In this document: piece by piece, positions 33,246 to 44,904 of the stretch | Layout: the number at the start of each line of letters is the position of its first letter | Numbering within the stretch: the first letter of the stretch is position 1 | NCBI RefSeq assembly: GCF_048128805.1 | Contig: NC_136013.1 | Coordinates: 1,119,126-1,183,125 of the forward strand | Direction of reading: 5' to 3' | DNA: 64,000 nt | Source: Centroberyx gerrardi | Lineage: Eukaryota > Chordata > Actinopteri > Beryciformes > Berycidae | Notes under the pieces: model-generated | Databases searched by the model: none | Told to the model about the DNA's origin: nothing | The model's input: only the letters and a program-made list of their open reading frames with translations | Made by a program: the position numbers and the translations under genes

Positions 33246-33280
33246 CTAGAGGGCGTCTCTGACTAAGAGACGCCCTCTAG
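33246..33280. repeat. Perfect 14-bp-arm hairpin
   Basis: CTAGAGGGCGTCTC and its exact reverse complement flank a 7-nt loop. It marks the left edge of the extra 0.87-kb segment of unit 3; unit 2 has only a decayed form. Confidence 0.9.
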
Positions 33281-34324
33281 TGTGTTCCTGGTTTGGCTAA
33301 AGCTGTTGATGCTATAAAAGTGATGCCCATCCCCTAACTGGTACCCTTGTACACAATAATATTCAGTTCATAAGAAAGTCTCAACATGGTGCATTAATTT
33401 AGACCAGTAATAAGGACTACTATGTGGTAAGTGAAATTAATCAACAACCCTCCAGCCAATCAGAATCAAATCATCCAGCACATGTATAATAAATATTAAT
33501 TAATAATATTTTGAGAGCTGACTTTTTTGTCACATCATGTTTCCTCTAGCAGGAGGAAGTTGAGCCAGTTTTGAGGGAAGTGGCACAAAATAGTGATACT
33601 CAGGTACAATCACCTTCAAACAAGGAAATGCTAGTAAAATATGAACCAAATGAATTGTGTTTTTTTTTAAAGGTAATGTTGTCCATTCTATCAGTATCTT
33701 AGCAAGGACAATAAGAGATTGAGGAAGTCAGGGTCACCAACCAAACCCAAATCTAGACAGGACACTGCACCACCCATGGCTTCACTAAAGCCTTTTTCTG
33801 TTTATTTTGTTTTCAGCTGTTGGTGCCAAGTTATAATAATTATTTAAAACAATTCCATACTATTATAATAGAGATGTATGTTATAAGATCTTTAATTTCA
33901 TCAATTTAAGATTTAAGTTAACTGCATAGTGATGTGTACATTACAGGATTCTTCAATGCGAAGCATCTTGTAACTGGGCTTGTAACGCAGTAGAGTGCCC
34001 CAAATGCTGCCCAATTTGATCTGTAAGGTAAAATACATGGAATGTCCCTCCCAGGTTCAGCCCCACATTACTTGGGCTCAGCCCCAGATGTATTCAAACC
34101 TTGGTGACGCCCCTGCCTCCCACACTGAGCCCCACTCTCTGCTGTTAATTTACATACATCTACGTCTTCCGTTGCCCTATAAACCTTAATGTTAGGTAAC
34201 GTTATTACCTGTGGTATTTAAGTGACGTTAGTGGAATTATTTAACTGATAACCGTGTCGTAATGCTTCAGTGCAGTGAATTGAATTGAACACGCGCCATG
34301 GGTCTGTACAGGATCTGTGCTTGT

Positions 34325-34510
34325 TTATGCTTAATGTTCTGGAATGTTTTATTCCATGTATTTTGTTTCACATTTTATCCCTTATTTCTATCCCAGCTGT
34401 CTTTTCTCCTGTGAGGCACTTTGTAAGAACTTTGTAACTCTGTTTTGATAAATGCTATAAGGTAAGTTATTGTTATTATTATTGTTATTATTATTATTAT
34501 TATTATTGAG
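34325..34510 (+). repeat. LINE 3' end downstream of TAAR copy 3
   Basis: Same plus-strand LINE tail and (TTA)n as behind the other genes. Confidence 0.6.
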
Positions 34511-34573
34511 GAATAAGTGTCTTGTTAATGGAGACATCAGCAGTGACTGTTGAGAAAGAAAAGTGTAATAAGC

Positions 34574-34664
34574 TTTATTTTTTCTGCCATACTTTTTTCT
34601 GCCATACATTCATAAGCTTATTTCTCTGAGAGGCACCTGCCATGCCAAATTTTTAAGATTTATT
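34574..34664 (-). terminator. Candidate poly(A) signals, TAAR copy 3
   Basis: AATAAA overlaps the stop codon (34659-34664) and recurs at 34574-34579 on the minus strand. Confidence 0.4.
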
Positions 34665-35637
34665 CTGTGAACAGTTTTATGTCTGAAATGTCAGAATTAA
34701 AGATTTTACCTGAAATGATCACTCGAAATGCCTTTCTGAACCAACTGTAAAAGAATGCGTACACCAAAGGATTCACAGTAGAATTCAAATAGCCGACCCA
34801 CAACAGTATGTCGAACATTGCCGGTGGAGTCGAGTAACTGATGAAGGGATTAATGACATTACACACAAAAAAGGGAGTCCAAAAAGAAAGAAATGCCCCC
34901 ATGATGATAGCGAGTGTTTTGGTGGCTTTAGTTTGGGACGGATCAGATGTTCTCGTGTTGTGGATGCTGCGCACTTGTCTCTGTGCCACCAGGAAAATCT
35001 TCAGGTAAATACCGAGCATGACAACTCCGGGAATGTAAAAGGAGAAAACCGATGAGACTGTACTCGACACTCCACTCTGAAACAAAACACATCCTCCTTC
35101 ACATGCAACATGAGTATAGTAGAACTCCTCAATTCCCAAAATATTGAGCTTGAGGAAGATCATTCCAAAGCCCACTACAGCCGAAACACTCCAACTGACC
35201 AGAATCATGATCAACACAGCATTAACAGTTATTTTACTTCTGTACAGCAGAGGCTGGCAAACAGCATAATATCGGTCAATCGATATGAAAGACAGATTTA
35301 GAATTGAGGCTGTGCACAACAAGACATCAGCACTATTCCAGACTTTACAGAACACATCTCCAAAATACCAGCAGGTCTCCACAGTTAGGATCATACTGGG
35401 GAACATGACCAGCAGCCCCAGCAGCAGGTCGGAGACAGCCAGGGAGAGGATGAGGTAGTTGGTGGGAGTGTGGAGCTGCTTGAACTGAGCGACCGACACG
35501 ACGACCAGAACGTTCCCACACACCGTCAAGACGACCATGACGCCCAGCAGCAGGTAGAGAGAGACGCGGACAGACAGAGGATAGATGGTCCTCAGACAGG
35601 AAGTGTTCCTGGACTCAAAACAGAGCGCTGGCTCCAT
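34660..35637 (-). CDS. taar: Trace amine-associated receptor, copy 3
   Basis: Intact 325-residue TAAR. It keeps N42, D70, C97, amine-binding D104 (3.32), DRY 121-123, the CEGGC loop, P203, W253, Y283 (7.43), NPxxY and the TAAR fingerprint. Private or rare residues: T85, W100 (3.28), V197/F198 in helix 5 just above P203, M274 and D276. These sit in the extracellular half where TAARs bind amines; the bulky W100 and F198 would be expected to narrow the pocket (inference). The start is fixed by the upstream in-frame TAA. Otherwise identical to copies 1, 2 and 4 over the first 78 residues. Confidence 0.95.
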   Translation of the reverse strand: MEPALCFESRNTSCLRTIYPLSVRVSLYLLLGVMVVLTVCGNVLVVVSVAQFKQLHTPTNYLILSLAVSDLLLGLLVMFPSMILTVETCWYFGDVFCKVWNSADVLLCTASILNLSFISIDRYYAVCQPLLYRSKITVNAVLIMILVSWSVSAVVGFGMIFLKLNILGIEEFYYTHVACEGGCVLFQSGVSSTVSSVFSFYIPGVVMLGIYLKIFLVAQRQVRSIHNTRTSDPSQTKATKTLAIIMGAFLSFWTPFFVCNVINPFISYSTPPAMFDILLWVGYLNSTVNPLVYAFFYSWFRKAFRVIISGKIFNSDISDIKLFTE

Positions 35638-35649
35638 CTGTCTGGATAA

Positions 35650-36010
35650 ACTTTATTTATAAAGCACTTTTCAAAACCAAAGTTACAAAGTGCTTCACAA
35701 CAAGGAACAAGTGCAAGGAAGAAAACATTAAAATTAAACTGAAGGTACTGATAAAATAAGCATAGCAAAGAGATAAAAGGACAAACAAATGACAATAAAT
35801 AAAATAAAGGACAAATGTAACACAAAATCAGATGAAAAAAAAAGATGCAAAAAAAATGCAATAATGAACGAGGCAAACTTGGCTAAAATCAGACCAGGAT
35901 TAAAAGTCAGCTTTCTGATAAAAGTCTGTTTTTAGGAGTGATTTAAAAGATGATACTGACTTAGTCAGCCACACAGTTTCACACCTGTTCCACAAGGCAA
36001 TGAACCATAC
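35650..36010 (-). repeat. LINE 3' end abutting TAAR copy 3
   Basis: Same-orientation LINE 3' fragment with the C-terminal SFKSLLKTDFYQKA-like frame and a tail ending 12 bp from the ATG. Confidence 0.6.
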
Positions 36011-37629
36011 TCAGAGTAACTTATAGGTGAAGAGTTCTTCATTTAATAAAATATTTGTCATAATAAAACTTTACACTTGAGAATAGCTTCAACTGTGTGA
36101 AATTCAATATATTGGCATGCCTAGTCATCTGAGTGTCTTCCTAGTTGTGAAAAAGGATTCATAAAAGTCACATTTTTACCTGTAACTTATGCATCTTATG
36201 TTTGGTTCACCAGGGAAACAAACATGTTGTCTAACAATTCTCCTCCTTTTTTTCCTATTTGAACAGAAATGTTATGAAATCATACTGTTTACGATATGTG
36301 GAAAAAAGCAGATATAACACACATTGGGTTAGTGACATGAAGCTCATATAGAAAAATTCCATAATCTGAAAATGAAAGGTGATTTGATTCTGCTATTCCA
36401 GTCAGAAATGAATTCATGCCAAGAAGTCACAGAAATATCAGCAGCTAACTGATTCCCTGTTTAGCAAAGGCTATCTGATGTTTCTGCTTGCTTTTTACTT
36501 CTTCAGGACACAAAGAACAAACTTCTCCTAAATACTTATATTTGCAGAAATATGTGGAGATTATGATGCATTCTTGAATAAGCTTTTAAATAGATTTCCC
36601 TGCATTGTTTCAGCTAATCTACCATGACAAAATAGCACACTGGTTGTGGAATTATTATTTTCTGTGATGTTTCACAGTAAATTCACACAAATGGTTTAAA
36701 TGTATTCAAATCACCAGCCATGATTAAACCAAAATTCATCCTGTTCACATGGGATGGGCTTGATTTTTTTCACATACACATCTACTGCTCCACTCCCCTT
36801 ATGTAGTTCTATGGCAGGAGTTGAGAACTGCCATATGATTTGTGATGTCTTCATTTTACACCAATGCCACTGAGGATGTTGTAATATTTAGCTAATCATT
36901 CCCTAAATAACTAATCAGAGAATAAATCATTTTATAGAGACATCAACCAACAGTCAATAGTTAAAGGATAAATCCGGTCATTTTCAACATGGGCCTTATT
37001 TTCCTGTTTTTTTGCCGTCATGACAATTGATTGTGTTCAAGATGTCATCACTCACTTCACTGTGGAGCTTGACGTGGTTTCAGTTAAACAGGAGCACTGC
37101 TGTCCAATACACACATACAGGGCCAACGTCATGTCCAACAGCTGAACCCAAAAAAGTGATTAAAAACCATCTTTTCAACACAATAACACCCACACTGCAG
37201 TTGAACATGTCTTTAAATAGCACACCAATAGATTGGATCATTTTTAAAACTGACTGCTGACATCGGTGGATTCTCTGCTGTGTTCACCGCTTGTGTTGAC
37301 TCACTTCCTAAATTTGTGATGCCAGGTGGGAAATAACAGAGGCGCAAAAAATTCCCCACATATTCTGCTTCATTACCACTAGGACGTTGATGTAAATGTT
37401 TTTTTCCCAGTCAGCAAGTCATATTTACAGAAAATCCAATATGCACTGAACGCAGCATCAGAGTTCTTGAGGTCTAGCTCATGCTAGTTAAAATAACATA
37501 ACTAATACTGCAATATAGAGTTTCAGGCAATTGATAATCGGTAATTGGATGCAGGAAGGTTCCACTGCAGTGAGTGTTAATGTGTTTTAATCACTTTCTG
37601 CGTTCAGCTATAGGAGATTACCTGTTGGC

Positions 37630-37672
<43 letters not shown>

Positions 37673-37954
37673 TGAACTGAAGCTACATCAAGCTCTACAG
37701 TGAAATAAGTCATGACATTTTCACACATTTTCAACACAATCAAACATCATGATGGCAAAATCTAAGGCACAGGTTGGAAATATTAATAAATAATTATCTT
37801 TTAAAAAGTACTACATTCTAAAGTAATCCTAGCATAGCAATAATGCAACAATAATAAAAAGTGTTTATACAATACTCAATGTGTGAACACGAGCTAGCTT
37901 CCCAGAAACACATCATACCTGAATGCAGAAACATTTAGTTAAAGTGTCTCTTAC
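36011..37954 (-). other. Upstream block / putative intron 1, copy 3
   Basis: Full-length version of the shared non-coding block; (TG)n at about 37632-37669. Confidence 0.5.
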
Positions 37955-38214
37955 CTCTCACACTCACAGCTGGACAGAATGAGCGTCCTGTGTGTTTCCT
38001 GACACACCGTCACAGCTGTAACTGTCGGTCTCTGTCTGGCCTTTAAAGCCCGAGGCTCTGTGGACTGCAGTGTCTCCTGTGGACTGCAGTGTCTCCTGTG
38101 GACTGCAGTGTCTCCTGTGGACTGCAGTGTCTCCTGGCCGCCAGCCGCCTCAGGGAGTGAAGCTGGACACTCGTCTCAGTGGATGATGGACCGCACTCAC
38201 TGCTGTTTATATTC
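37955..38214 (-). promoter_or_regulatory. Putative TAAR promoter and non-coding exon 1, copy 3
   Basis: TATA-like GAATATAAAC at 38205-38214; donor GAG|GTAAGA with GT at 37953-37954, about 2.3 kb from the ATG. One base next to the donor differs from the other units (CTCTCAC for CTCACAC on the plus strand). Confidence 0.45.
38058..38133. repeat. 19-bp minisatellite, four copies (unit 3)
   Basis: Four tandem copies of the CTGTGGACTGCAGTGTCTC unit. Confidence 0.95.
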
Positions 38215-38289
38215 AACTCTTCTTACATCTCTTTTCATGTTATAAGGATAACTTGACTACTGACTAAAATGTTTGTCATCCAATCAGGC

Positions 38290-38299
38290 CAGGATAGAT

Positions 38300-38358
<59 letters not shown>

Positions 38359-39415
38359 TATTTTTTTAATATAGCACTTTTCAAAACAGAAGTTACAAAG
38401 TGCTTTACACAATAAAAAGAATAATAAAACAACACAATAAAACAGTAGTAAAACAGTGACAATTCAACACAAAGAAAAACAAGGGTAAAATGACAAAAGG
38501 TAACTTGAGAATGCTTAGAGAAGTTTACAGAAAAGCCAATGAAACTAAAAAATAAAAATACTAAAAAAGAGGGTCTTTAAGAGTGTTTTAAAGTCAATAC
38601 ACCCTTAGCTAATCTGAGCTCTTCGGGAAGCGCATTCCATAGTTTTGGGGCCCTGACAGCAAATCCTGGATCCCCTCTTGAAATGAATTTGGATCTAAGA
38701 ACAACTAGGAGAGACTTTCCTGCAGACCTCAGGTTACAGTCAGGCATTAAAAGATCTAAAATGTAGTCTGTGGCCTGTCCAAGACATGCTTTAAAAGTGA
38801 TAAGTAAAATTTTGAAAAAGGATGCCAGGACAGGGGTGATATGCTCCCGTTTCTTTAGACCCATTAGCATTCTGGCAGCAGCGTTTTGGACTAGCTGAAG
38901 GCGTGAGATTTGCTTCTGGGTGAGGCAGGAATAGAGGGAGTTACAGTAATCCAGGCGAGAGGATATAAAAGCATGAATTACTTTCTGCAAGTCATTAAAA
39001 GACAGGAATGTTCTGATTTTAGAAATAGTTCTAAGCTGAAGAAAGCAAGTCTGAAAAACTTTCTTAACCTGCTCCTCAAATTGAGATCCTGTTAAAAAAC
39101 CACACCCAAGTTCCTCGCAGAAGTTTTGACGTAAGGTCCCAAAGAACCTAGATCATTCTGAAAAGAGTTGATGGAGTGAGGGGGGCCAATTAGCAATATT
39201 TCAGACTTATTGTCATTTAGCTGCAAATAGTTTTGGGACATCCAACTTTTAATGTCTTTTAGGCAGTTGTAAAGGGAGGCTAGTCCATGAGGATTATTGG
39301 GAGTGATAGGCACATATAGCTGCTTATCATCTGCGTAACAATGGAAGGAGATGTTATGATCACGAATTATGTGACCTAATGGGAGCTTATATAGGGAGAA
39401 GAGAATTGGACCCAA
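38290..39415 (-). mobile_element. L2-type LINE, 3' part, unit 3
   Basis: Starts with an (AAT)n tail at about 38306-38357, then on the minus strand the 3' untranslated region and the C-terminal part of reverse transcriptase. This includes GPILFSL, HCYADDKQLYV (catalytic YADD intact), SEILLIGPP, HAFISSRLDYCNSLY and LWNALPEELRLAKGV. It stops at CCCAAAATTG, and the next part of the same protein resumes at about 41150 on the other side of a nested LINE. Confidence 0.8.
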
Positions 39416-41149
39416 AATTGACTTTTGACGCTTTTCTAGGTACTCAAAGATGCTTCACATACAGGGTAAAATCATTTAGTGTTGGGTAATATTTAAATAG
39501 TGTAGAATGTCCAGGAGTTCCATTGTGGTTTTGCAGTTGGTAGAGTTGACATGGATGTTGAAGTCGCCTAGTAGCAGAACAGATGGTGAAATGGCACAGA
39601 GCTGAGTTAGAAATTCAGACAGGTCAGAAGGAAATGCAGGGTTTGGCTTGGGGGGGCGATAAATGACAGCAGTGACCAGAGGTTTAGGACCAGGCAGTTT
39701 AAAAGCAAGGTGTTCAAATGAGGAGGGGGTGGGAATGGATATTGCAGTAGTTTTGATGGTTTGTCGATGCAGTGTCGCTATTCCGCCACCACGCCCGTCC
39801 TGGCGTGGTTTTTCCATGTAGGTGTATCCAATGGGTGCAGTCTGGTTGAGAGAGAAGTATTCCAGGGGTTTTTGCCAGGTTTCAGTGAGGCAGAGAAAGT
39901 CAAGTTTGTTGTCCATAATAAATTCACTGAGGATGAGGCCCTTGTTATTTAGGGATCGGGTGTTGAAAAGTGCAAATTTGAGATGTGATTGTTTCTGAGT
40001 GGGCTGGTTTGCTTTGACCAATGTTCGTAGGCAGGCAGAGTGCACGTGTTGTTTGTTGTGGTGACGTAGTGGAGCTGCGGCAGTGTGCCCGCTGGACCAG
40101 ATGGACGGGATGGCATGCTCCGACCCCGAGGAAACAAACTTTCGCCGGGAGCCTCTATGGATGTAGCTGGGTCGGCGTAACAGCCCGAGGTTTATGATGG
40201 CTGAGATGCATAGAGGTGGAGTGATGTGGTTGTTAAATTTGAAAAGTTGCGAGGTGGAATATTTCAGCATCATGAAAGCCGGGGAGGACGATTAGCACGA
40301 TGCTAACAGCCTAGCTGCTGGCCAACTGAGAGACGGCGGTCCCAGCCAACAAGGGCTAACCGCACCGGGACAGCTGAGAGGCTGTCCGGGAAAGAACTCT
40401 CAGTAGTAGACAGCACTGAGCAGGGACGGAAGGATCCAGACGTGCCGGTATGAGGCTGGGGAGCGTGTGCTGAGGAGGGTAGCTAAGGTCCCAGCCAGGG
40501 CGGGCTAACCGTAGCGGGACAGCTGAGGAGGCTGCTAGCTGACCAGCTGACTGGAGAGGCAGCGGTCCCAGCCAGCAAGGGCTAACCGCACCGGGGCAGC
40601 TGAGGGCTGTCCGGGATAGAGCTCTCGGTAGCAGTGGTGGCGCTGGGCAGAGATGGGAAGATCCAGTACTGCAGGTTGCCGAGAGAGTCTCCGACAGCAG
40701 CAGCAGCGGCGGCAGCAAAGTGGCAACCAGTGAGACGGAGGTTGTGCAGTCCAGAGTCGGGAACCACGGGAGAGTCGAGACGGAACAATCGGGCTGTGCT
40801 CGGGTGGGACGGATGAGGCAGTAGAGTCCAAACACTTTGCCTGGAACGGGAGCTGGTGTAGCTGCTACATTAGCTGGTGTAGCAGGCTAGTGCATGCAGG
40901 TATGTAACCACGAAGTCCGTCAAGGTAGCGATCGAGTGGAGAATATGTCCAGACACAACGTGATAAAAGGTACAAAAAGGTAGAAACAATGGTAGGATAA
41001 AAAGTCCGACAATAAAGCTAGCTAAAAACGCAAAACTAATGCGATCTCGGATCTCAGATCTCAGATGGAGAAGCGGCGAACAAACAGCGCCAGCGTCCTC
41101 TCACATCCGGGTTCCCAATGAGAACCGTGAACAAGCAAGGTACCGTGAA
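39416..41149 (-). mobile_element. Nested L2-like LINE: 5' UTR, endonuclease and 3' end only
   Basis: The minus-strand frame 39476-40273 encodes an AP-type endonuclease: KFALFNTRSLNNKG, DFLCLTETWQKP, GRGGGIATL, VIYRPPKPN and LLLGDFNIHV. It stops shortly after, and about 60 bp of LINE-type 3' end follow, so the reverse transcriptase is missing. About 0.8 kb upstream is GC-rich with tandem monomers, as in a LINE 5' untranslated region. The insertion splits the unit-3 L2; ACCGTGAAC occurs twice near the 41.13-41.15 kb edge. Confidence 0.7.
40337..40660. repeat. Tandem monomers in LINE 5' UTR
   Basis: The motif GGTCCCAGCCARCAAGGGCTA, followed by ACCGCACCGGGACAGCTGAG, starts at about 40337, 40488 (diverged) and 40564. 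Repeated 5' monomers can act as promoters in LINEs; here that is inference. Confidence 0.7.
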
Positions 41150-41624
41150 CCTTGAGGTACAACACATGTAACGTGGGCAGGATGAAGAGGTACCTGACAT
41201 AACAGAATAACTGAGTGGGGGGAACAATCTGAGCTCTGATGTCAGCAACTTTCTTGTTAAAGAATGTGAGAAATTCTTTGCGTTTGATGGGGAACATTTA
41301 GTATGAGATGAGGGGCTGACAACACGATTAACAGTATTGAATAACACCCTTGAGTTCTGACAATTTTTTGAGAAAACAAGGCCATTCTTGTGTCTTTAAC
41401 GGCTTTCTGGTAGGTGCACATTAAGCTTTTTAAGATCTCGTAAGAAACCTGCAGTTTATTTGATTTCCAGTTAAGCTCGGCTTTGCGACACTCTCTTTTT
41501 AGAGTCCGAGTGTGCTCATTAAGCCAGGGCAATGACTTTGGCTTGGAGGTCCTTATTTTCATAGGAGCAGTAGAGTCCAGAATATTTGTGCATTTATCGT
41601 TTCAAAGTTTGACTAGCTCCTCTA
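41150..41624 (-). pseudogene. L2-type LINE, middle part, unit 3
   Basis: On the minus strand the frame continues with LVKL, CTNILDSTAP, MKIRTSKPKSLPWLNEHTRT and WKSNKLQVSYEILKS. A later segment is joined by an internal deletion to the region before PQGS. Its right edge is CTCCTCTA followed by the left arm of transposon X. The preceding residues (THNIEE) are found beside the right arm at 30.4 and 58.5 kb. Confidence 0.7.
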
Positions 41625-41775
41625 TGGAGGTATATTTCCGCCAAAACAAATCGTACATAAACCCAAGATTGTGAAATGGTTCAATCGTAAAAAACGAATC
41701 TGAAAAAGTCAGTTCTGTAAATCTATAAACAGGAATGCAACTCCTGTTTTGCAAGTACAATCCTCAGTTTACATT
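41625..41775. mobile_element. Left arm of TIR transposon X (unit 3)
   Basis: TGGAGGTATATTTCCGCC... is the inverted partner of the arms ending at 30381 and 58537, with roughly 120-145 bp of good similarity. The preceding 8 bp, CTCCTCTA, equal the 8 bp after the right arms, as expected of a target-site duplication. Confidence 0.65.
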
Positions 41776-42244
41776 TACGAATCACCATTTACACCTTGCC
41801 TCAGTTTTTCCATTGGTGAAGAAGGCTGAACAGAGGAGAGGAGAGAGACAAGTGCGTGCGTAAAAGCATATTCCCAAAATGATTTAATGGACAGAGCTAA
41901 TTACAAATGTATAAATATTTGATATTTAGCAAATGTTATCCATAATGGTTATTTCCTATTATTTTATAACACTGTAAGGTAGGCTATAGGAAATGTGAGA
42001 TGAGTGCGTGCGTCAATGCGCATTCCCAAAATTCCATACAGTATACAGTTGGTTTTTGTAGTTTTGCTCACTCAAGGGCTTTTGGCGATGTTCCTTTTTC
42101 CCTGATTCAGTCCTTTAATCCATCAAATATCTGTTTTAAAGATTGCCATCCAGTGATAAATCGATGTTATACAACACTTTTGTGGTGATATCTTCTATCA
42201 CTTGTGGTCATTTTTTGGAAGATAAGCACTTTGTTTTTTTGTTG
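41776..42244. other. No gene recognised
   Basis: AT-rich non-coding stretch, possibly the interior of transposon X. A short segment (GTGCGTGCGT...CATTCCCAAAAT) recurs at about 41853 and 42004. Confidence 0.35.
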
Positions 42245-42264
42245 TTTCCTATGGAACAAGCAAG

Positions 42265-42681
42265 ATGTCAACAAGAGGAGAAAGATTGACAAGTGCCGAT
42301 ATTCCCCATGTATGGACAAAAGATAGACTAAGGTCTGAGTTGGGAAAGATTTTGGATTTGCTGAACGTCCACCAAGACAGAGAAGAGGAATGCGTCGCAA
42401 TGTTGAAGCAGGCCTTACTGGAGATACAAGAGCTTACATCAAGACAAGAGATTCTTGGCAAGGAAGTCCAAGATCTCAAAGCTCAGAATGAAATCTTCAA
42501 GCAACTACTTTCTGAATCAAGTGCAGAAAGTAAGAGTATAAGACTCCAAATGGTGACTGTGATGGAGCCGTATAGCATGGTGAAGACAGCTGTAGCCCGA
42601 CAGCAACGTGCACTTGAAAATTTTGAAAACAAAGACAGAGAGAGAAACCTTATCTTCACAAGAGTGGCAGAGAAAAAATGA
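42265..42681 (+). pseudogene. LINE ORF1, coiled-coil protein
   Basis: 138 codons from ATG, rich in E, K, Q and L in a heptad-like pattern, as in the RNA-binding ORF1 proteins of LINEs. The frame stops after RVAEKK. Downstream frames continue with a basic segment (VYIKKDLHPAVRREWKRLRD) that looks like the ORF1 C-terminal domain, so the stop is probably a mutation or frameshift. Confidence 0.55.
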
Positions 42682-43103
42682 GAGAAATGCTGGGAAAAGG
42701 ATGCAGCTGACGTTGAAGACATATCAGAGATACAGTGCCCTGGTGTTGTGCCTGCTAAAATTATGAGGCTTGGGAAACCAAGGGATGAAAATTCACCACC
42801 CCGCCCATTGTTGGTGATTACAGATACCAGAGACCATAACAGAGGCAAAGACTGTGTTGGAAAATGCCAGAAAGTTGAAGGACTCCACCAAAGACGACCA
42901 CAAAAAAGTTTACATAAAGAAAGATCTACACCCCGCCGTTCGTAGGGAATGGAAGAGGCTGCGTGACTATGCAAAAATTGAGAGGGCAGCTCCTGCAGAT
43001 GTTCGGTGTACAATCAGAATGGACTACAAGAAGCGTGCTGTAACTAAAGATGGTGAGGTGGTCTGTAAGTTTATGTCACCTGTTCAGCTACTGGGTACAA
43101 ACA

Positions 43104-44074
43104 TATAAGACTTGGGTTCTGGAATATCAATGGGCTGAGTAATAAACTGGAAAACATAAATGTGATACGGTGGCTGAGGGACCATGACATAGTGGTGTTG
43201 ACAGAGATTAAAAGAGCCAATGTGACCCACGCCCCTGGATTCATACCTGTGGTAGCCAAAAACCAAAACAGTCAGAGAGGAGGTGTCGTTGCTCTGTTTA
43301 AACATGACATTTACAATGATGTCACTGTAATTGATACGTCAGCACAAGAGCAAATTTGGTTGTGTTCCCGGTGTAATGATTGGCGGGGCCTATATACCAC
43401 CATCTGATTCACCTTTTTTCTCTAATGTAAGCTTTTCAGAAATTCAGGCCAGAACCCAGGACAACACAATTGGCTATGTGGTGGTTGGTGACATGAACAC
43501 TAAATGTGGAGACAAGGTGAAAGAGCTGCTTGAAGGTAGCAATAACATGTACTACAAGCATGTTGATGAAACAGTAAACACCAATGGAAAGAGTATTATT
43601 CAAGTTTGCAAAGACAATAATCTATTGGTTGTGAACAACTTGCACACAGTGTCTTACTCCTTCCCTAGTTCCCTAACCTACCGCAAGAGAGAAAGTTGGA
43701 TTTCTGAAGTGGATTACTGTCTAATCACTGCTTGTTACATTAATTGTGTTAAAAGCTTTGAAGTGAATCAAAATACTGACATGCCATCCGATCACGCCCC
43801 ATTGTCTATAGAACTTATGTTCCCTGAAGAAATGATTAATGCAAAGGTTTTGTTACAGTGTGCTCAGGATTTGTATATGCATTCTATTATGACTCACTCT
43901 GACAACCCCTGTTGCAGGAAACCAGTGCCCTTCATGAATATTGATGCAGATCAATTTGCTCTCAACATAAGTTCACTGGAAGCATCCATCATCAGCTTTG
44001 ACCAGAACCTGGATATGATATGGCTATGTGGTTTGCAGAATCATTGTATAACTGTGCTGCCCAGAGCAAACTAA
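43104..44074 (+). pseudogene. LINE endonuclease domain
   Basis: Contains LGFWNINGLSNKL-type start, DIVVLTEIK, RGGVVALFK, then after a frameshift GGAYIPPSD, YVVVGDMNT and MPSDHAPLSIEL. These are the expected exonuclease-endonuclease-phosphatase motifs (catalytic E, D and SDH). Confidence 0.7.
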
Positions 44075-44181
44075 TCAGCCCTAGACCCCTGGCATGCAAC
44101 CTGCCCTGGAACCAGGAAGCACTTTCACCCTGTTGGCAGCGTATATTGGAGTGTGGTGAGGGAGAAAACCCACTGCATATG

Positions 44182-44631
44182 GAGGGCTATAATGTGAACA
44201 TGCCACTGCTAGATGACCCTATCACAACAGCAGAAGTTCAACATGTGATTGACCACCAGCTAAAGCCGGGAAAAGGAGCGGGCCCTGATGGGGTAAGCCC
44301 AGGCTTGTTCAAACTTCTGCCAGGTGAATGGTTAATATTTTTATGCACACTTGTAAACTCCATCTTTGTGACTGGCTATCCAATGAGCTGGGCCCCTAGA
44401 TTGATCATGTTATTCAAGAAAAGTAACCCCCTTGATTGTGATAATTACCGGGGTATAAGTGTGATCAACAGTGCAGCAAAGTTGTATGACTATGTGCTGA
44501 ACAATAGACTGATGGCCTGGTATAAGCCATTCCGGAAGCAGGCAGGAGCCCAACCCAAAAGAGGCTGCACTGAACACATTGTGGCACTTAGGCTTATAAT
44601 GGGATATTGTGTCAGAAAGAAGGTTCGGTAA
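44182..44631 (+). pseudogene. LINE reverse transcriptase, N-terminal half
   Basis: Shows KPGKGAGPDGVSPGLFKLL, RLIMLFKKSNPLDCDNYRGI and KQAGAQPKRGCTEHIVALRL. The catalytic YADD region is absent because the element ends at the MITE. Confidence 0.75.
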
Positions 44632-44636
44632 CACTT

Positions 44637-44904
44637 TCTATGACACCCATGTCTATAATGCATTATAAACATACTTATAATGCGTTATAATCTGCTTATA
44701 CTGTATAATTATAGTTATAAGCATAAATATTCATAATGCTTTATAACAATAATCATAACACATTATAAAGCATTTTATAATGACTTATAAGGTCAAGTAT
44801 CATAATACTTCATAATTGCTGGTCACTCACTGACATTTTTTTCGCAAGGATCATAGTGCATTATAAGTATGTTTATAATGCATTATAGACATGGGCGTCA
44901 TAGA
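44637..44904. mobile_element. MITE with 47-bp TIRs
   Basis: 44637-44683 and 44858-44904 are inverted repeats that match at 46 of 47 positions (TCTATGACACCCATGTCTAT...). The interior is rich in TTATAATGC-type palindromes. It is 268 bp long with no coding capacity. The left side is preceded by GGTAACACTT. Confidence 0.85.

Larger units (their letters stand above)
31325..34310. repeat. Shared downstream segment of copies 2 and 3 (unit 3 version)
   Basis: Corresponds to 17660-20830 of unit 2 but lacks the hAT element. It carries a greatly expanded trinucleotide region and about 0.87 kb of extra sequence (33270-34140) of unknown origin. No gene is recognised. Confidence 0.65.
42245..44631 (+). 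mobile_element. LINE with ORF1, endonuclease and partial RT
   Basis: Plus-strand order: a coiled-coil ORF1 (42265-42681), an ORF1 C-terminal region (to about 43108), an AP endonuclease (about 43104-44074) and the start of a reverse transcriptase (about 44182-44631). Frame changes occur near 42690, 42860 and 43370. The reverse transcriptase ends after the QRGCTEH-like segment, where a MITE begins. The clade is not recognised with confidence; it is distinct from the L2-type, R2-like and L1 elements of the window. Confidence 0.7.
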
